This document shows, in pieces, positions 5,815-7,183 of a stretch of 7,183 nucleotides of DNA. The stretch lies in contig JAFAWZ010000127.1 of NCBI GenBank assembly GCA_019241495.1, positions 1 to 7,183 on the forward strand, read 5' to 3'. Made by a program: the position numbers and the translations under genes. Position 1 is the stretch's first letter, and each line of letters starts with the position of its first letter. The notes beneath the pieces were generated by a model. The model saw only the letters and a list, made by a program, of their open reading frames with translations, made no database searches and was not told the DNA's origin. The stretch comes from Acidimicrobiales bacterium. Lineage in GTDB: Bacteria > Actinomycetota > Acidimicrobiia > Acidimicrobiales > Palsa-688.

Positions 5815-6696
5815 ATCGAGCTCGACGCCCGGCGGACTGCGACCTACATCCGCGCCCTCATACCCTCGCTCGTCCCGAGCGAGGCACACGTCGCAGAAGC
5901 ACTCCTCCGCCACCTCGACGACATGGGCGAACTGTCGGCAGCCAAGCTGGCCGCCGAAGCCGGAACTTCGCGCGCCACGGTCGTACGCACCTGTCAGAGC
6001 CTCGGCTACAGCGGCTTGAGCGAGCTACGCGACACCCTGATCAGCGAGGAGCGGGCGGCGACGAGCCCCCCCGAAGAGGGCGACCCCGCCGCGTCCGCGT
6101 TGGAGCGGACCGTGGTGGCGGGAATCGAGCAGATCCAAAGCATGAGGTCGATCCTCGATCGGAACCAGTTCGCGCTGGCCGTCGACGCCCTCGCGGCGGC
6201 CCGGCGGGTGCTCGTCGTGACCCTGAGCGACCTGGCCGTGCTCGGCCACTACGCCGTGTTCCACTTCGCCCTGGTCGGGCGGACCGCCGAGGCCGCGGCC
6301 GATCCGATCACTCTCCATACGCTCGCCACATTGCTCCAACCAGGCGATGTCTGCCTCGCTGTCGGCCACAGCGGCACGAACTCCTTGACCATACGAGTCG
6401 CCCAAGCGGCCGCGGACACGGGCGCGACGGTGATCGCGGTCACCTCGTTCGCTCGCGGCGCGCTGGCCGAGCTGGCCGACATCCATCTGGCCGTGGGCAC
6501 GACCCGCCCCGATAGCTTTACCCAGACCATGACCCGCATCCGCCTCAGCCAGATGTTGATCATCGACGCTCTGCAAAACGCCCTCGCCGCCCGCCTCGAC
6601 GCCGCGCCACCGACCGACAACATGATCCGCGCCGTCACCCAATACACCTACCGGCGACCCCGCCCGCCGGCACGGAGACGCTCGAGGAAGGCGTGA
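5815..6696 (+). CDS. RpiR/MurR family transcriptional regulator (HTH plus SIS domain), unusual start
   Basis: A DNA-binding repressor or activator controlled by a phosphosugar-like ligand. Numbering from the ATG at 5923: the HTH core is LSAAKLAAEAGTSRATVVR (4-22) with the family-typical LGYSGLSELRD (27-37), and the SIS ligand domain spans about 90-220 with GHSGTNSLT (148-156) and VIAVTSF (170-176). A basic tail ends the protein. Starting at 5923 would remove about 25 residues of the HTH domain: the upstream in-frame text YIRALIPSLVPSEAHVAEA is the normal first helix of the family. The frame is open back to a TGA at 5773. In that stretch there is no ATG, GTG or TTG; only CTG at 5779 and ATC at 5812 and 5815, the latter placed correctly after AGGAGGT. 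I therefore mark 5815 (293 residues), with CTG 5779 or a sequence error as alternatives. It diverges from the importer operon and probably controls it. TACGGT at 5760-5765 is a weak candidate -10 box. Confidence 0.88.
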   Translation: MELDARRTATYIRALIPSLVPSEAHVAEALLRHLDDMGELSAAKLAAEAGTSRATVVRTCQSLGYSGLSELRDTLISEERAATSPPEEGDPAASALERTVVAGIEQIQSMRSILDRNQFALAVDALAAARRVLVVTLSDLAVLGHYAVFHFALVGRTAEAAADPITLHTLATLLQPGDVCLAVGHSGTNSLTIRVAQAAADTGATVIAVTSFARGALAELADIHLAVGTTRPDSFTQTMTRIRLSQMLIIDALQNALAARLDAAPPTDNMIRAVTQYTYRRPRPPARRRSRKA

Positions 6697-6714
6697 CACC
6701 GTCCTCAGATGTAT

Positions 6715-6730
6715 CCTGGGTGCACCCAGG
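6715..6730. promoter_or_regulatory. Perfect 16-bp palindrome before the amidohydrolase gene
   Basis: CCTGGGTG joined to CACCCAGG is a perfect palindrome with no spacer. It lies in the 51-nt gap between the regulator stop and the amidohydrolase start. TATCCT (6712-6717), which fits TANNNT, overlaps its left edge and would give a start near 6724, but no -35 box at a normal distance is visible. With no loop and no T-run it is a poor terminator; a protein-binding site is more likely. It is unlike the 5735-5755 operator, so another regulator may act here. Confidence 0.5.
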
Positions 6731-6747
6731 TCCTGAAGGGAACGGCC

Positions 6748-7183
6748 ATGCTTCGAGAAGAACACAAGCTCGTATCGTGTGACGACCACGTCATCGAACC
6801 ACCGAACGTGTGGGTTGATCGCATGCCCGCGAAATTCAACGACCGGGGCCCGCGGGTCGTCGATCGTCCCGGCCACACCCAGGCGTGGCAGCTCGACGGC
6901 GACCTGTACCCGATCTCGCTCCTCGGCAGCCCCCGCACCCGGATCTTCCGCACCGACGGTACCGGCGACGACCTCTATGCTCGCCACTACGACGACATGG
7001 TGCCCGGCGCGTACGACGTCAAGGAGCGTCTGGTCGCCATGGACGAAGATGGCGTGTGGGCCCAGCTTTTGTTCCCGACGTTCCCTCGTTTCTCCGGCAC
7101 CCTTTTCATAAAGCACAAGGACGCCGAGCTCGCCAGCGCTTGCATACAGGCGTACAACGACTGGATGATCGACGAGTGGTGCG
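6748..7183 (+). CDS. Amidohydrolase family protein, N-terminal part (runs off right edge)
   Basis: The first 145 codons of a protein starting at ATG 6748-6750, with GAAGGGAA (6735-6742) as a ribosome-binding site. It opens with LVSCDDHVIEPPNVW (8-22), the first-strand metal motif (here D-x-H, D12/H14) of the Amidohydro_2/ACMSD-like branch of TIM-barrel hydrolases, and continues with ERLVAMDEDGVWAQLLFPTFPRF (about 100-122) and ACIQAYNDWMIDEWC (131-145). These phrases are typical of large actinobacterial amidohydrolases of about 380-420 residues, whose members hydrolyse or decarboxylate varied small molecules; the particular reaction cannot be told. It follows the regulator by 51 nt on the same strand and may be co-transcribed with it or use its own promoter at the palindrome. 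A link to the importer is inferred from proximity only. Confidence 0.85.
   Translation, partial: MLREEHKLVSCDDHVIEPPNVWVDRMPAKFNDRGPRVVDRPGHTQAWQLDGDLYPISLLGSPRTRIFRTDGTGDDLYARHYDDMVPGAYDVKERLVAMDEDGVWAQLLFPTFPRFSGTLFIKHKDAELASACIQAYNDWMIDEWC

Noticed and set aside
6697..6747. Terminator after the regulator gene
   Set aside because: The 16-bp palindrome has no loop and no T-run after it; a binding site is a better explanation.
6025..7116. A 363-codon open frame on the minus strand across the regulator and amidohydrolase
   Set aside because: It is the antisense shadow of two recognisable genes and spans their intergenic palindrome; its product has no known motifs.
1..7183. tRNA, rRNA, CRISPR array, insertion sequence or phage attachment site
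   Set aside because: No tRNA-like cloverleaf, regularly spaced repeats, transposase-like protein or terminal repeats were seen on either strand.

Overview
The window is GC-rich and densely packed. Both its proteins and its signals (TANNNT-type -10 box, probable leaderless mRNA, GTG starts, short gene overlaps) suggest a soil or freshwater actinobacterium, perhaps of the Acidimicrobiia/Thermoleophilia kind. The lineage is an inference from style and not from a marker gene.

Layout. A six-gene leftward (minus-strand) operon fills positions 5735 to 1. In transcription order it encodes a solute-binding lipoprotein (5735-4341), a calcineurin-like metallophosphoesterase (4316-3477), a UgpC/MalK-type ABC ATPase (3470-2337), a MalF/UgpA-type permease (2347-1370), a MalG/UgpE-type permease (1362-490), and the N-terminal part of a DUF6282 hydrolase-like protein (380 to the window edge). 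Genes two to five are separated by 24 nt or less, or overlap. The last gene follows a 109-nt gap that may carry its own promoter. Diverging to the right are an RpiR/MurR-type regulator (HTH plus SIS domain, about 5815-6696) and the start of an amidohydrolase (6748 to the right edge).

How it works together. This looks like a complete carbohydrate/polyol-phosphate (CUT1) importer with built-in catabolic hydrolases. The binding protein and ATPase resemble the Ugp (glycerol-3-phosphate/glycerophosphodiester) branch. A cytoplasmic phosphodiesterase-like enzyme is encoded between the binding protein and the ATPase, so import of a phosphodiester or phosphorylated polyol followed by internal cleavage is the simplest reading; the substrate is not proven. 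The regulator's SIS domain would sense a phosphorylated intermediate. A perfect 9+9 bp inverted repeat (5735-5755) lies over the -10 box and start codon of the binding-protein gene and is the likely operator. That promoter (CTGACA, 18 nt, TAGATT, 7 nt, ATG) predicts a leaderless transcript.

Oddities: the regulator has no ATG/GTG/TTG where its HTH domain requires a start, but has an excellent Shine-Dalgarno sequence before an ATC codon; a perfect 16-bp palindrome precedes the amidohydrolase; two strong hairpins lie in the mRNA at the ATPase/permease junction; and the DUF6282 protein has Tyr where a metal-binding His is expected. No RNA genes, CRISPR arrays, insertion sequences or clear intrinsic terminators were seen.
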